Assembly: GCF_918797505.1 (NCBI RefSeq)
Contig: NC_092801.1
Location: forward strand, 38,866,517 to 38,930,516
DNA: 64,000 bases
DNA from: Bemisia tabaci
Taxonomy: Eukaryota; Arthropoda; Insecta; Hemiptera; Aleyrodidae
Direction of reading: 5' to 3'
Shown: in pieces, positions 10,408-20,399 of the stretch
Position numbering within the stretch: position 1 is the stretch's first letter
How the letters are laid out: each line of letters begins with the position of its first letter
Made by a program: the position numbers and the translations under genes
Notes under the pieces: generated by a model
Databases searched by the model: none
The model's input: the letters and a program-made list of their open reading frames with translations, nothing else
Told to the model about the DNA's origin: nothing

Positions 10408-12714
10408 CACTGGGGGAAAAAAAAACAAGCAGTGAACTCCAACACAATGTGTTGATAAGGCGCGTCATTAACTCGCACACATCAACCCCTTTAGTTTTCA
10501 TTTACAGAGATTTCAAAAAAGGCAAGCAGCACAACAAGAGAATTCACGATCCAACAGACCAAGGTCAACGACGCACCTTGACGAGACCGTGTATTGTGAA
10601 TCTAGAAAGCTATTCGAAAAAAGTTAAGTTTTTTTATCTGCCTCAAGCAAAATCTTATCAGATTCTTGAAGAAAAGTGCTACGGAAAAATTTAAGCGAAG
10701 AAAGGAAAAATTCTGTCGAACTCCTAGAAGATAAAGTCGATTTAAAGGTATTTTGGGGCTAAAATACCCAAATCACCGGTATTATAAATCCCGTTATATT
10801 ATTGAAAACAGATTTACTCGATATAAATGCAATTGTATTAAATATGTCTTGATTTTTTTTATTTTAAACGTCTTTTCATGCAAAGAAGCTTAACCATGTC
10901 CATGCTTTATTCATTCATGAATTGAAAGTAAGCAATCCACATCCCGAAAATCTACCGATTTGCCGTGAAAAATTGCAGAAACTTGATATACCAGGTCGAT
11001 GTACCCACTCTTTGAATTTACCAATCGATTTAGTGAGTGCACGTATGTGAAAGTCAAAATGCTATAGTCATTTTGGGTGCATTCATTTTTCATGAAACAA
11101 TTGTAAGTAATTTCAATCCCGAAAAACCATACATTTTCCGTATAAAATCGAAAAAATCAAAATATGTCGACTCCCTGACGTGAAAATTAAATTCTACGTG
11201 TGAAAATACTTATGTATCGATATGCTGAACCGAATGCCCGCCTCTCCTCGTAATTTACAAACCGTTCCTATACTCATCTCAAAATTTTTCTCAGAGCTTT
11301 GTGTTATTATCAGCTTCCATTTAAACCCCGGTTTGATGGCCGAATCGGCTGCCCAAAAAGCAAGCCATTTTTGAAGGGCTCTATGAGAAATTCGTGATAT
11401 TATCAGCTCTCAGGAAATCACTCCATGGGTAAAATTGCTGGTATAAATTTTCGAGAGCTTAAAATAATCGTATTCAAGAAACTAAGGCATTAAACTATGG
11501 AGTCAATTTCGTTTTAATAATGTAACGGGATTTACTTGTCTTCAGGTCAAAACTCATACAAGGAAGTCCCTTGCAAGAGGCTAATTTTTTGTAATTTCAC
11601 TCAATTTTTTCTCCTTTTTATAATTGAATTGCTTGTCACATTCTGAGGTCAATCATATTAAATTGTAAGTTATACATTTCTTTTTTCCCCCTTCATTTTA
11701 TTTTTTGTTTGAAGAAGTTTTGTTGATTTCTTTGGATTTCGAATACTGTAACTTCTCTTCTATTTGGCCGATTTTTATGAATGAGACCTCTTTTAATTCG
11801 TGTTTCAACGGAGAGTAAGGAAAAAATTGCTAAAAACTCGCGAAACAATTTTTTTTGAAAATTGGGTGAATCCTAGCGTGACGGTGAAATGGTTAATGAA
11901 GCGTAAGTAATTGGGCGAGGGGCTGAGGATCTCGGCCTAGCTTGGCGACCGTCATTAGCTATTGTTCGTCGAGACGCCGACGCAGTGATCAGGAGCGTGG
12001 GGAAGAGAGGGGTAAGTGGATTCCTGTATGAGCCACGTTTAGCTAATGGTCTAATGAGTCTCGAGGCTCATCACAGATTGCACTTACACAGATTTCACTT
12101 ACACAGATTGCACTGTATTTCTTAGTTTTAATAAGAAATAAAATATAATTCTGTAAAATTAGTAAATAAATACCAAGACAATTATTCAGGATGTCAAAGA
12201 CTGACTGAAAACTTTTTATTAACCTCATATGATAAAAATATTATTATCAGCTGACACTGACATTGTTGTCAGATGAACAGCACTATCAGAGCACGGGTAC
12301 CAACTTTTGAAAAGTATTACAGAGGTGTGGAGATCTGTCAAAGCAACGTTTTGAACAAAACGGAGGAGTTAAATTCTCATTCCGAGAGTGCCGACCTGCT
12401 CAGCCATCCTCGAATCAGTTCGCTTGATTCTGCTTATATATGCATATTTTAAATCAGCGCGTCGTACTCTTAGGCTTTTTTTAAGAAAACCAAGTAACGT
12501 AGACTCTTGGTATTCACTGCACATAAACTAGAGAGCCCCAGAATGAGAAACAACTTTAAATCATAATTATTGACGGATAAATAAACTTTTTACACGCTTT
12601 GGAAAATCTCAGAAGTTCGCGGTAGTCACTTTTCGGTAAGGAACTAAGGGACTCGGTTATTGTATCGAGCGGGGTTCGAAACGATCGCAAAGGCGGTATA
12701 CTACGTATACGCGC

Positions 12715-12748
<34 letters not shown>

Positions 12749-12962
12749 ATTGGATCTAGAGTCCAGACTCTTGAAAACATTGACAAGAAAAATGACTCTT
12801 GATTCAAGCAGATTTAAGCTTAAATCAAAGGGAAATCCGCTCAAATTAAGAGGCTTGGTTCTTGATTTAAGCTTAAATCTGATTGTATCAAGAGTATATT
12901 TTTTCTTGTCGATGTTTTTAAGATTATGCACTCTAGATCCAATGTAGTTTTTTTTTCTAGTG
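10408..12962. mobile_element. CACTGG-type MITE split by a 2.3-kb insertion
   Basis: The left end CACTGGGGGAAAAAAAAAC (10408-10426) and the remainder (12715-12962, 'acattggatctagag..' to CTAGTG) make one element of the CACTGG family. The dinucleotide GA flanks both outer ends (10406-10407, 12963-12964). The inserted piece is 10426-12714, placed in the terminal A-run. The family's central non-palindromic segment is inverted here relative to most other copies. Confidence 0.75.
10426..12714. mobile_element. 2.3-kb element, left copy (inverted partner at 23277-25420)
   Basis: Matches the right copy, inverted, over about 10431-11920 and 12295-12714. The segment between (11920-12295) is unrelated to the corresponding part of the right copy, which holds an LTR and primer binding site there. 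No ORF over about 60 codons. A TATATA motif at 12435 is shared. It sits inside the A-run of a CACTGG MITE, so a target duplication cannot be read. Confidence 0.7.
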
Positions 12963-13062
12963 GAACGCGGATTAAAATACAACACATCGTGTACCATATG
13001 TACTAAATTTTACAGTACACAAAAATTGCTATGTCTGGCTCAATTTAGGAACAATGTATGTG

Positions 13063-13291
13063 CACTGGAAAAAAAACACATTGGATCTAGAGTCCGGACT
13101 CTTAAAAACATCATCGACAAGAAAAAATAATCTGGATTCAATCGGATTTTGCTTAAATCAAGAACCAAGCCTCTTATTTTGAGCGGATTTCCTTTTGATC
13201 TAAGCAAAAATCTGATTGAATCAAGAGTATTTTTTCTTTTCAATGTTTTTAAGAGTCTGGACTTTAGATCCAATGTGTTTTTTTTCCAGTG
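13063..13291. mobile_element. CACTGG-type MITE, duplication TG
   Basis: 229 bp: CACTGG plus A-run, 'cattggatctagagtccgga', a palindromic body and CCAGTG at the end. TG on both sides (13061-13062, 13292-13293). Central orientation 'caagaaccaagcctctta' as in most copies. Noncoding, though frames are open on both strands because of the palindrome. Confidence 0.85.
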
Positions 13292-13379
13292 TGTGCCATG
13301 AGCCTCACGTTTCAAATGAGTGATTTTAAAGATGAGTCAGAAATGATACTTCCACAAAGAGCTCGACGGCTAAACTGAG

Positions 13380-13565
13380 AAACCACGTATCTCCATTGCT
13401 GTGTTTCAAAATCTCCGATTCTATTTTGTTTTTTGGAGAAGGAACAAGCTGAATCAATTGGGTTGAATGGATTTTCAAGGAAACCATGAAGTATGACAGG
13501 AAGTCTGCGATGTCACAGACGGAGGTACGGGCTTTCTCTCTTTGGCCATCCATATGGACTACATT
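13380..13565. repeat. Palindromic repeat end related to 3495-4467
   Basis: 'aaccacgtatctccattg' at 13381 and 'cggaggtacgggctttctctctttggccat' at 13518 are inverted-end sequences shared with 3495-3540, 4424-4467 and 4640-4675. It is followed by a left end of the 'ggactacattttgcaat' MITE family at 13557. Boundaries uncertain. Confidence 0.4.
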
Positions 13566-13919
13566 TTGCAATAAAGAACTAATAGTTCTGGTTCATTTTG
13601 GAGACAATGTTTCGTCATATCCCTCACTAAAGAACGTAACTTCATTGGTTTAGCTTTGTTTAGCCATGTTTTAAATCCCTCCTACTTACATGGTTATGTA
13701 AGTTTATGTATAGGACCTTCCAATGTGTAAGAAGCCTCCATCCAAAAAACCCGCAATATTAATTTGCCCAGCCCCACCCACAATACGAAAGCAGCCAATA
13801 AAACGACGCATCCGAAACTGGATCATTGAGCAATTAGCTCTGAGCGAATAGTAAAAGCGAGGGAACATAGAATCTACGAACCCACAACCTAAAGGAGCGA
13901 ATCAGAAGCAGCAGTCGTT

Positions 13920-14290
13920 TCGTGGAAGGACGGAAAAATCCACCCGGCGGCGGGCGGGGGTGGAGGGGGGCATGGAATACACGAAAATACATTGGAAATA
14001 CACTCGAAACGGAGTCGGAATCGGCGCAGAGCACATTCGAAACGGATCGAACATAGGAATGACAATTCTGGGCGCGGGGGGCCGGCGCCCAATGAGAACC
14101 CGCGCCCGTATCCTAGCAACCAATGACAGCGCAATAATTCGCCCGGGAAAGAGACGGACCCGCGTATTTGTCGAGGGTCCGATTGCGGGGAGCGAAGCGG
14201 GTGAGAAAACGGGGGAACCGAGGAACGGACGGGAAGAAGGAGGGAGCGATAGAGGGGGGCTTGGATTTTCGGACGAGAAAAAGAACTCGT
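13920..14290. other. GC/CpG-rich block
   Basis: CpG-dense sequence with overlapping open frames on both strands and no recognisable protein. A promoter-type island is possible. Confidence 0.4.
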
Positions 14291-14392
14291 TGAGATAATC
14301 AATCTACTATTTTATAGCCGAGGAGGAAAAAGTTCTCCGCCGTCTTGAGGAAAAACGCCGTATGAGTAGTTGAATGTTATCAAATCTCCTCT

Positions 14393-14622
14393 CCATGGAA
14401 AAAAAAAAAAACATTGGATCTAAAGTCCAGATTCTTAAAAACATCGACAAGAAAAAGTACTCTTGATTTAATCAGAATCTAGCTTAAACAAAAAACCAAG
14501 CCTCTTAATTTGAGCGGATTTCGTTTTGATTCAAGCAAAAATCCGATTGAATCAAGAGTATTTTTCCTTGTCAATGTTTTTAAGAGTCTGGACTCTAGAG
14601 CCAATGTGTTTTTTTTCCAGTG
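14393..14622. mobile_element. CACTGG-type MITE nested in the TACTGCCG element, duplication CT
   Basis: 230 bp; the left end is mutated (CCATGG plus A-run) and the right end is CCAGTG. CT flanks (14391-14392, 14623-14624). Body as in the other copies. Confidence 0.8.
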
Positions 14623-14663
14623 CTTAAAAATTATTTATTTTAGAAAAAAAGTTATGAATATTT

Positions 14664-14914
14664 GGATAGCGTTTAGCAGAAAGGAACTAAGCCATGTCAC
14701 ATACTGCCAAAAACCGGGCAATCTAATTTTTTACAAAGGAAAAGTTCGAGCTGATTCTTTTGAGAATTTAAAGGAATTTGCTTTGTGCTATGCAGAAAAT
14801 TCACTTAAATGTTTACAAAAATTCGCACGACTGTTTTCATGTAAAAAGTTAAATTGCCCGATTGAATTTGGCAATGGCTGATGTGGCTTGGTTCCTTTCT
14901 GTTTAATGCGGTTC
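14664..14914. mobile_element. GGACCG-type MITE nested in the TACTGCCG element, duplication ATTT
   Basis: 251 bp; ends GGATAGCGTTTAGCAGAAAG and complement ending GCGGTTC. ATTT on both sides (14660-14663, 14915-14918). The uninterrupted host sequence is available at 38.4 kb. Confidence 0.85.
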
Positions 14915-15517
14915 ATTTTTTTTGGAATTTTCAGGCTATCTACATCAAATTACAGGAAAAAAACATTGAAAAATATTTATAATTTTTCCAAAAATTCGTG
15001 ATTTGTCAAGGGAAATTTGGCAACGTCTGAGGGATTCTATAGCGTTTTTCCTCAGCACGACAGTTCGCCTCGGTTGTGACCGGCTACAGGAAAATACCCT
15101 AGTTAGTGTACCGAGCGGTAATTGTATCGCTCATATCGATAACAATGATTCAACTCTAAGGGGGAAAAAGTACAAAAAATAGAAAAAATTAATGGGAGCC
15201 CATATACCGAAGAGAAAGAGAGTAACAGGCTGTAGCATCAAAGTTTTCCCTATGGTTGCCAAAAGTAATTACGTGTTTATGAATTCAGCGGGCTAATTAT
15301 CGAAATTGATAGACAAAGCAATACACATGAGCGACAAACATTTCCCAACGGAGAGATCGCGTTTTTTGAAATGGGTGATTTGAACAGTCATGCTACATAC
15401 AATACAAGCATCTTGAGAATTCTGAAGTCGTTCTGAACATGCAACACGGACATTCTCATCCGTGAACGAAAAGCTGCAGTTCAACGTCGCAATTCAGAAA
15501 CTCGGGTCGCCTGCAAT

Positions 15518-15560
15518 TCTTTGAAAATGCAACACGGGCATTCCTAGAGTACGAATAGTT
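15518..15560. repeat. Dispersed 'GTACGAATAGTTG' repeat, short copy
   Basis: 'aatgcaacacgggcattcc' followed by 'gagtacgaatagttgca', as at 8672. A similar 'catgcaacacggacattc' sits just upstream at 15436, giving a partial tandem pair. Confidence 0.55.
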
Positions 15561-16379
15561 GCATTTTTCCATTTTCGAAGTGAAAAGAATGAAATTCGGA
15601 ATTATCTGTCATTATTTCTTTTGCGTAAAATTGCTCGTATGTATTAGGAAATGTTTACCGCAGAAAATGAATCCAAATTTAGATATATGGAGGCAGGCAT
15701 GAAATAATAGAAAAAAAACTACACATATTGTTGGTTATTTTGTCTCTAAGTTCATAAAGGGTTGAGACCACTCCAGAATGCACTAGCCATATTGCAGTTT
15801 ATTTTAGCCTTGCTAACGTTTCACGTGGAGGGTCACGTATCTGCCAAATACAAAGTGACGAACGATCCAAAATTGAAAATTTCATGAGATTTTATAATAA
15901 AAAAAAACCTCACAATGAAACACTTCCATGAATTTCTCAATGAAATGAAAATCGACGAAAATCTCATCATGGGATTTCGAAAAAATTTGATTACGAAAAT
16001 TATCACATTTTTTAAAAATTCTGTAATGAACCCGTCATAACAATTTTTATTTCGAAATTCGAGGGGAAGGGGGATCTGTGAGTCAAATTTCGACGTTTCT
16101 CATCCAATTCTGTTGTTTCGATATTGCTGCGGGTTACATACGCAGCACCCAGAGGACGTTAGAATTTCATGGAAAATGAAATTACAATCCCAAAAAAACT
16201 AATTACTATACGAAATCGTACGAAAATTCATTCCGCAGAACTTGATTTTGCCCCTCTGCTGACGATGAACATTACGAGAGGTGCAGCATCGCCACACGTT
16301 TACTTTCAGACCCTCATATTTCGGACGCGAAAAGTGCATCAGAAAATATCCGCTTGATACAATTCCCCCACTGTTTTTT

Positions 16380-17135
16380 CAGCTCAGGAGACATAATGCA
16401 CAGTGAGGCAGAGAGGAGAACGCTCGTTCGTGTACAAAGAACCACCGAAGCTTTCGTTTCCCGCGATTTCCAGGAGAAGGAAAAGAGGAAAGAAACAGAC
16501 GGACCGAAAACGAAAACCGAGCAGAGTCAAGAAGAGCGATGGGAGAGAGACCAAAGTTGGGGGGGGGGGGGTTGGGAGTTGGCGCAAAAGAGGAGAAATT
16601 CGTCAGAGAAGGGGGCGGTGCGGGAGGAGAGAAATCCAAATCGATTAAGAACAGTTCCTGATGTGCAGCAGTCGTGCTCGGGGGGGGGGGGGGGGGGGAG
16701 GGGAGTCGGGGGCGCGCAAGAGATACGGAAAGGAATCCGGGGGTCGATGTATCACTGGAGGTGCGCGCCGGGGGACGAGGGGGGGCTGCGGTCTGGGGGC
16801 TCGCGCGGAGCAGGGGGGCGAGGGGCTGGAGCCGGGGACAAATCGATTCAGCTCGACTCACTGAGATGTCAGACGTCACCCCCTCGCGCCGCCCCGCCGC
16901 CCGGGGGTGGTGGGGGGAATCGTACCCTCAAAGACACGCAAGTCATGACGATTTCCTTTTCGCGCCCCCTACTTCGCCCCCCACCGCCCCGTCGCCGCGC
17001 TTTTGTTCGTTCGGCGACGAGATTGGCCCCCATGACGGCGACGTCCGCTGCCGTGTTCGGCGTCGTGGATTTGGATCGTTTATTGCAGGGACAGAAATGG
17101 GGGGTGGGGGGGGGGGGGGTTGAGAGGGTGAAAGA
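16380..17135. other. Very G-rich block with long G homopolymers
   Basis: G runs near 16559-16570, 16681-16699 and 17107-17120, with high CpG. A 261-codon plus-strand frame and several overlapping frames on both strands are glycine, arginine or proline-rich and lack any domain, so I do not call a gene. The G runs could form quadruplexes. A promoter or 5' untranslated island is possible. Confidence 0.45.
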
Positions 17136-17201
17136 TTGAAAGAGTGAGAGATTGTGTGTGTAAAACGATAAACTTTTTTTGAAGGATATCTAACTGAAAT
17201 T

Positions 17202-17448
17202 GGACTGAGTTAAGCAGAAAGGAACCAACCCACATTTCGGAAAAAATTGAGTTACGAGTGGTTTTGAACTCAACCTCTGCTCTACTATCCATCGCCAAAA
17301 ATTCAAAGTTTTTGTTGGAGCAAATTTTGCAGAAATTGAACTTGAAGTTCATCTTTTACATTGAGTCTAATGCAGGAGTTAAACTTTAAACCTCTTTTTC
17401 TCGGTTCGATCCCGATGTGACTTGGTTCCTTTCTGTTTAACTCCGTCC
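17202..17448. mobile_element. GGACCG-type MITE, duplication AATT
   Basis: 247 bp; ends GGACTGAGTTAAGCAGAAAG and complement ending CTCCGTCC, with AATT on each side (17198-17201, 17449-17452). Its interior differs from the other copies, so it may be a separate subfamily sharing ends. Confidence 0.85.
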
Positions 17449-17655
17449 AATTGGTTGTTCACATCTTAGGATTAGTATAGCCAATTTCAGAAACTTGGAT
17501 TTTCACACAAGTTGGTGATGGAACACTCGGAGCCAAAGATGACGTCATGGCGTCTGCATTACGCTGAGTATGGACTGATTTAGTGACTACGTCATTCGAT
17601 GTAATATGGAACTCGGTAGTTCAAACCAAACCAAATGAATAACCTCGTTTGCAAA

Positions 17656-17915
17656 TGAATCAGTGAGAACGAAAACACACCAACTCGGTAACTCAGAAAT
17701 ACCCAATTTCCATTAAATACAGTTAATTTACATAAAATCCATTGCAGTTAGCGCATCTGTTCCATCTTGAACCTTTATAGTGTCCATAAGTACACGTTTT
17801 TTAGCAGCAAAAATCTTTTTCTTAGACTTACTTCTCCACCTACTGGGAAGTTTTGCGTGTGTCTTGATTTTTTAATTTTTCCGAGTTGGTGTGTTTTCGT
17901 TCTCGATATGATTCA
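17656..17915. mobile_element. TGAATCA..CGAAAACACACCAACTCGG palindrome
   Basis: Ends TGAATCAGTGAGAACGAAAA and complement ending in 'gattca', with the inverted block 'acacaccaactcgg' on both sides. About 260 bp. The same family is found at 43722-44325. Confidence 0.7.
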
Positions 17916-18313
17916 AATTCTGTGTGAGTCGATTGTATGGACTCATCACAACCTGGTCATCGACAGGTCATAAATCAATGGAGGGCTCATTAAAACGGAT
18001 AAATTTTGATTACAGGAAACACTTAGACACATTTTACTACCATGGCGCGCGAATCAGAGACATGATTATGAGTTTGTTTATATTTTAACCTTGACATAGC
18101 CGCTAAATTAGTCTAATCTCACTATCAAGAAAAAAAAACTCACTTGAAGCATAATTCTCCTATTGAAGTTATGCTGTTTCGAGGAACTCTTTCGTCTAAT
18201 TAGGAAGCAACTGTAGACTGTGGTGAGTATACTCTGCGTCTTGCAAAGTGACGTCACCTTGGCTCTGATCGATGATTACCAATTTATGTCTATAGACTTG
18301 TGCGTCTATTCAA

Positions 18314-18345
18314 TTGGACGTGTTTATGCTAAAAGGAACTATGTT
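18314..18345 (+). mobile_element. GGACGTATTT-type MITE, left half only
   Basis: 'ttggacgtgtttatgctaaa' then 'aggaactatgtt' matches the left end seen at 58389. No right end before the foldback at 18401. Confidence 0.45.
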
Positions 18346-18400
18346 ACACGCAAACTCTATGCATAAATTTTGAGTTTGCGTAATTTTATGAAGATATATA

Positions 18401-19816
18401 CAGGGTGTTTCAGACCACCCGTACCAGGCCTTTTTCTCGGTTGGTTTAGGTCGTACGAAGTCGGAGACCGCGGGGTTGAATAGGGAATTGACCCCAAGGA
18501 ATCCGAATTTCGTGGTCCCGAAACCCCCCCACCCCCCTTGGGGGGTAAAGGGGGGGGTCACGATGCTAAAAGTCACGGTTTCCGACCGAATTGCGGATAG
18601 ATCGCATCAGAATTGAAAAGCACGGAAAATTTCACGTGGAATTGACCCCTAAAAATCCAAAATCGGACCATCCTAGGCCCAAAAGTGACTCCCTAAAGAG
18701 GGGGACACTGTCCCCCTCCATAATTTCTCTTTGGTCTTAAAATTGACGTAAATTCTCCAGAAAAAGACGGTTTCCCAGGTAATCGACCTCGAGAAATCCA
18801 AATTTCATGGTCCCGAAGCTTCTCTAGCCCCCTTGGGGGGTAAACGGGGGGGCCCAATTTTAAAAATCGGGGCTCCTTTCCGAATCGCAAATTCATTGCA
18901 TTCAAATTGAGGAGCAGAACACATTTACCACTTAAGTGACTCCTAAGAGTTCTAACAGACCCCTGAACGGCAGAAAGTAACTCCCTGAGGAGGGGGCTTC
19001 GCCCCCGCCAAAAATTTCTCAAGATTCCTCTTTGGTCATAAAATTTACGTCGATTCTCCAGAGAAAGATGGTTTACCATGTAATCGACCCCGAGGACTCT
19101 AAATTTCATGTTCCCTGAGCTCCTCGGGGTCGATTACATGGTAAACCATCTTTTTCTGGAGAATCGACGTAAATTTTATGACCAAAGAGGAATCTTGAGA
19201 AATTTTTGGCGGGGGCGAAGCCCCCCTCCTCAGGGAGTTACTTTCTGCCGTTCAGGGGTCTGTTAGAACTCTTAGGAGTCACTTAAGTGGTAAATGTGTT
19301 CTGCTCCTCAATTTGAATGCAATGAATTTGCGATTCGGAAAGGAGCCCCGATTTTTAAAATTGGGCCCCCCGTTTACCCCCCAAGGGGGGCTAGAGAAGC
19401 TTCGGGACCATGAAAATTTGGATTTCTCGAGGTCGATTACCTGGGAAACCGTCTTTTTCTGGAGAATTTACGTCAATTTTGAGACCAAAGAGAAATTATG
19501 GAGGGGGACAGTGTCCCCCTCTTTAGGGAGTCATTTTTGGGCCTAGGATGGTCCGATTTTGGATTTTTAGGGGTCAATTCCACGTGAAATTTTCCGTGCT
19601 TTTCAATTCTGATGCGATCTATCCGCAATTCGGCCGGGAACCGTGACTTTTAGCATCGTGACCCCCCTTTACCCCCAAGGGGGGGTGGGGGGGTTTCGGG
19701 ACCACGAAATTCGGATTCCTTGGGGTCAATTCCCTATTCAACCCCGCGGTCTCCGACTTCGTACGACCTAAACCAACCGAGAAAAAGGCCTGGTACGGGT
19801 GGTCTGAAACACCCTG
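18401..19816. mobile_element. 1.42-kb near-perfect palindrome with CAGGGTGTTTCAGACC ends
   Basis: Arms 18401-19098 and 19122-19816 are inverted copies with only scattered differences, mainly in G/C run lengths and a few bases. TA flanks both sides (18399-18400, 19817-19818). Each arm contains a degenerate ~300-bp internal repeat: 'gaccccaaggaatcc..cttggggggtaaa' near 18484, a similar module near 18778, and a third at the centre (19080). No convincing coding. High arm identity implies youth, gene conversion or an assembly artefact. Confidence 0.85.
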
Positions 19817-19826
19817 TATGGTCACC

Positions 19827-19870
19827 TTCAGCCAAAGTATCACAAGCATCATGCGACGTTTAAAAATTTC
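19827..19870 (+). repeat. Left end of the 'CCAAAGTATCACAAGC' palindromic family
   Basis: 'agccaaagtatcacaagc' plus 'atcatgcgacg' matches the end of the palindrome at 46508-46738. No partner end here. Confidence 0.45.
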
Positions 19871-19914
19871 CGCAAACATAAGCAGAAGCAGAACAAGTGC
19901 GCGCCTCATTCGAC

Positions 19915-20000
19915 CGCGCCTTCAATTATGCAGACGCAACACTGGCATCCGTCAAGTACGAATAGTTGTATCTCTGCGCCGTCATCAACGCGCTTCTTTT
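19915..20000 (-). repeat. Dispersed micro-ORF repeat
   Basis: On the minus strand it begins 'atgacggcgcagagatacaa', and translates to MTAQRYNYSYLTD before a stop. The same start is present at 28107, 32717, 32996 and 48358. Confidence 0.6.
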
Positions 20001-20049
20001 CCTTCTTCTAATTCCAATTTGAGTTCGTTTCAGTTTGTCTTCTTGTAGT

Positions 20050-20360
20050 GGCTGGCCCGCGGCTCTGGTTCCTTATTGTTCAGGGGGCTGGCCCCCGACT
20101 TTAGCGTCTTAGGGTTCAGGGGGCTGCCCCCGGCTTTGGCGTCTTGGGGTTCAGGGGGCTGCCCCCAGCTTTCGCTCCTTAGGGTTCAGGGGGCTGGCCC
20201 CCGGTTCGGCTCCTTAGTGTTCAGGGGGCTGGCCCCCGGCTTTGGCTTCTTAGGGTTCACGGGGCTGCCCCCAGCTTTGGCTCCTTAGGGTTCAGGGGGC
20301 TGGCCCCCTGCTTTGGCTCCTTAGGGTTCAGAGGGCTGGCCCCGACTCTGGCTTCGTAGT
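20050..20360 (+). repeat. 36-bp GC-rich minisatellite, ~8.5 units
   Basis: Units of the form 'ggttcagggggctggccccc' + 'ggctttggctcctta' repeat head to tail. Each unit contains an inverted 'gggggctggccccc' hairpin. 36 bp is a multiple of three, so one frame stays open over 71 codons, but it starts and ends within the array and is not evidence of a gene. Confidence 0.9.
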
Positions 20361-20399
20361 TGCCTTAAGTCAATGATTCGCCTTCAAATGGCCGGGTAT

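Larger units (their letters stand above)
14333..15064. mobile_element. TACTGCCG-type MITE interrupted twice
   Basis: Left part (14333-14392, 'gaggaaaaacgccgtatgag') and right part ('agcgtttttcctcagcacga' to about 15064) are ends of the family at 7239 and 38325. Two other MITEs lie inside, at 14393-14622 and 14664-14914. The intact copy at 38400-38440 reads 'gttatgaatatttctccttg', which is the empty site of the second insertion. Confidence 0.75.

Noticed and set aside
12660..12690. 'ggttcgaaac' B-box-like motif in the 2.3-kb element (also near 23310)
   Set aside because: Conserved in both copies but without an A box; treated as part of the element, not a tRNA or SINE head.
13063..13291. Tc1/mariner assignment for the CACTGG family
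   Set aside because: Duplications include GA, TG, CT, CG, AA and TT, not only TA.
16354..17139. 261-codon plus-strand frame in the G-rich block
   Set aside because: Glycine and arginine-rich, made of G homopolymers, with equally long overlapping frames on the other strand; no domain. High GC alone explains it.
20076..20288. 71-codon repeat protein frame (GLPPALA units)
   Set aside because: Purely the translation of the 36-bp minisatellite, whose length is a multiple of three.
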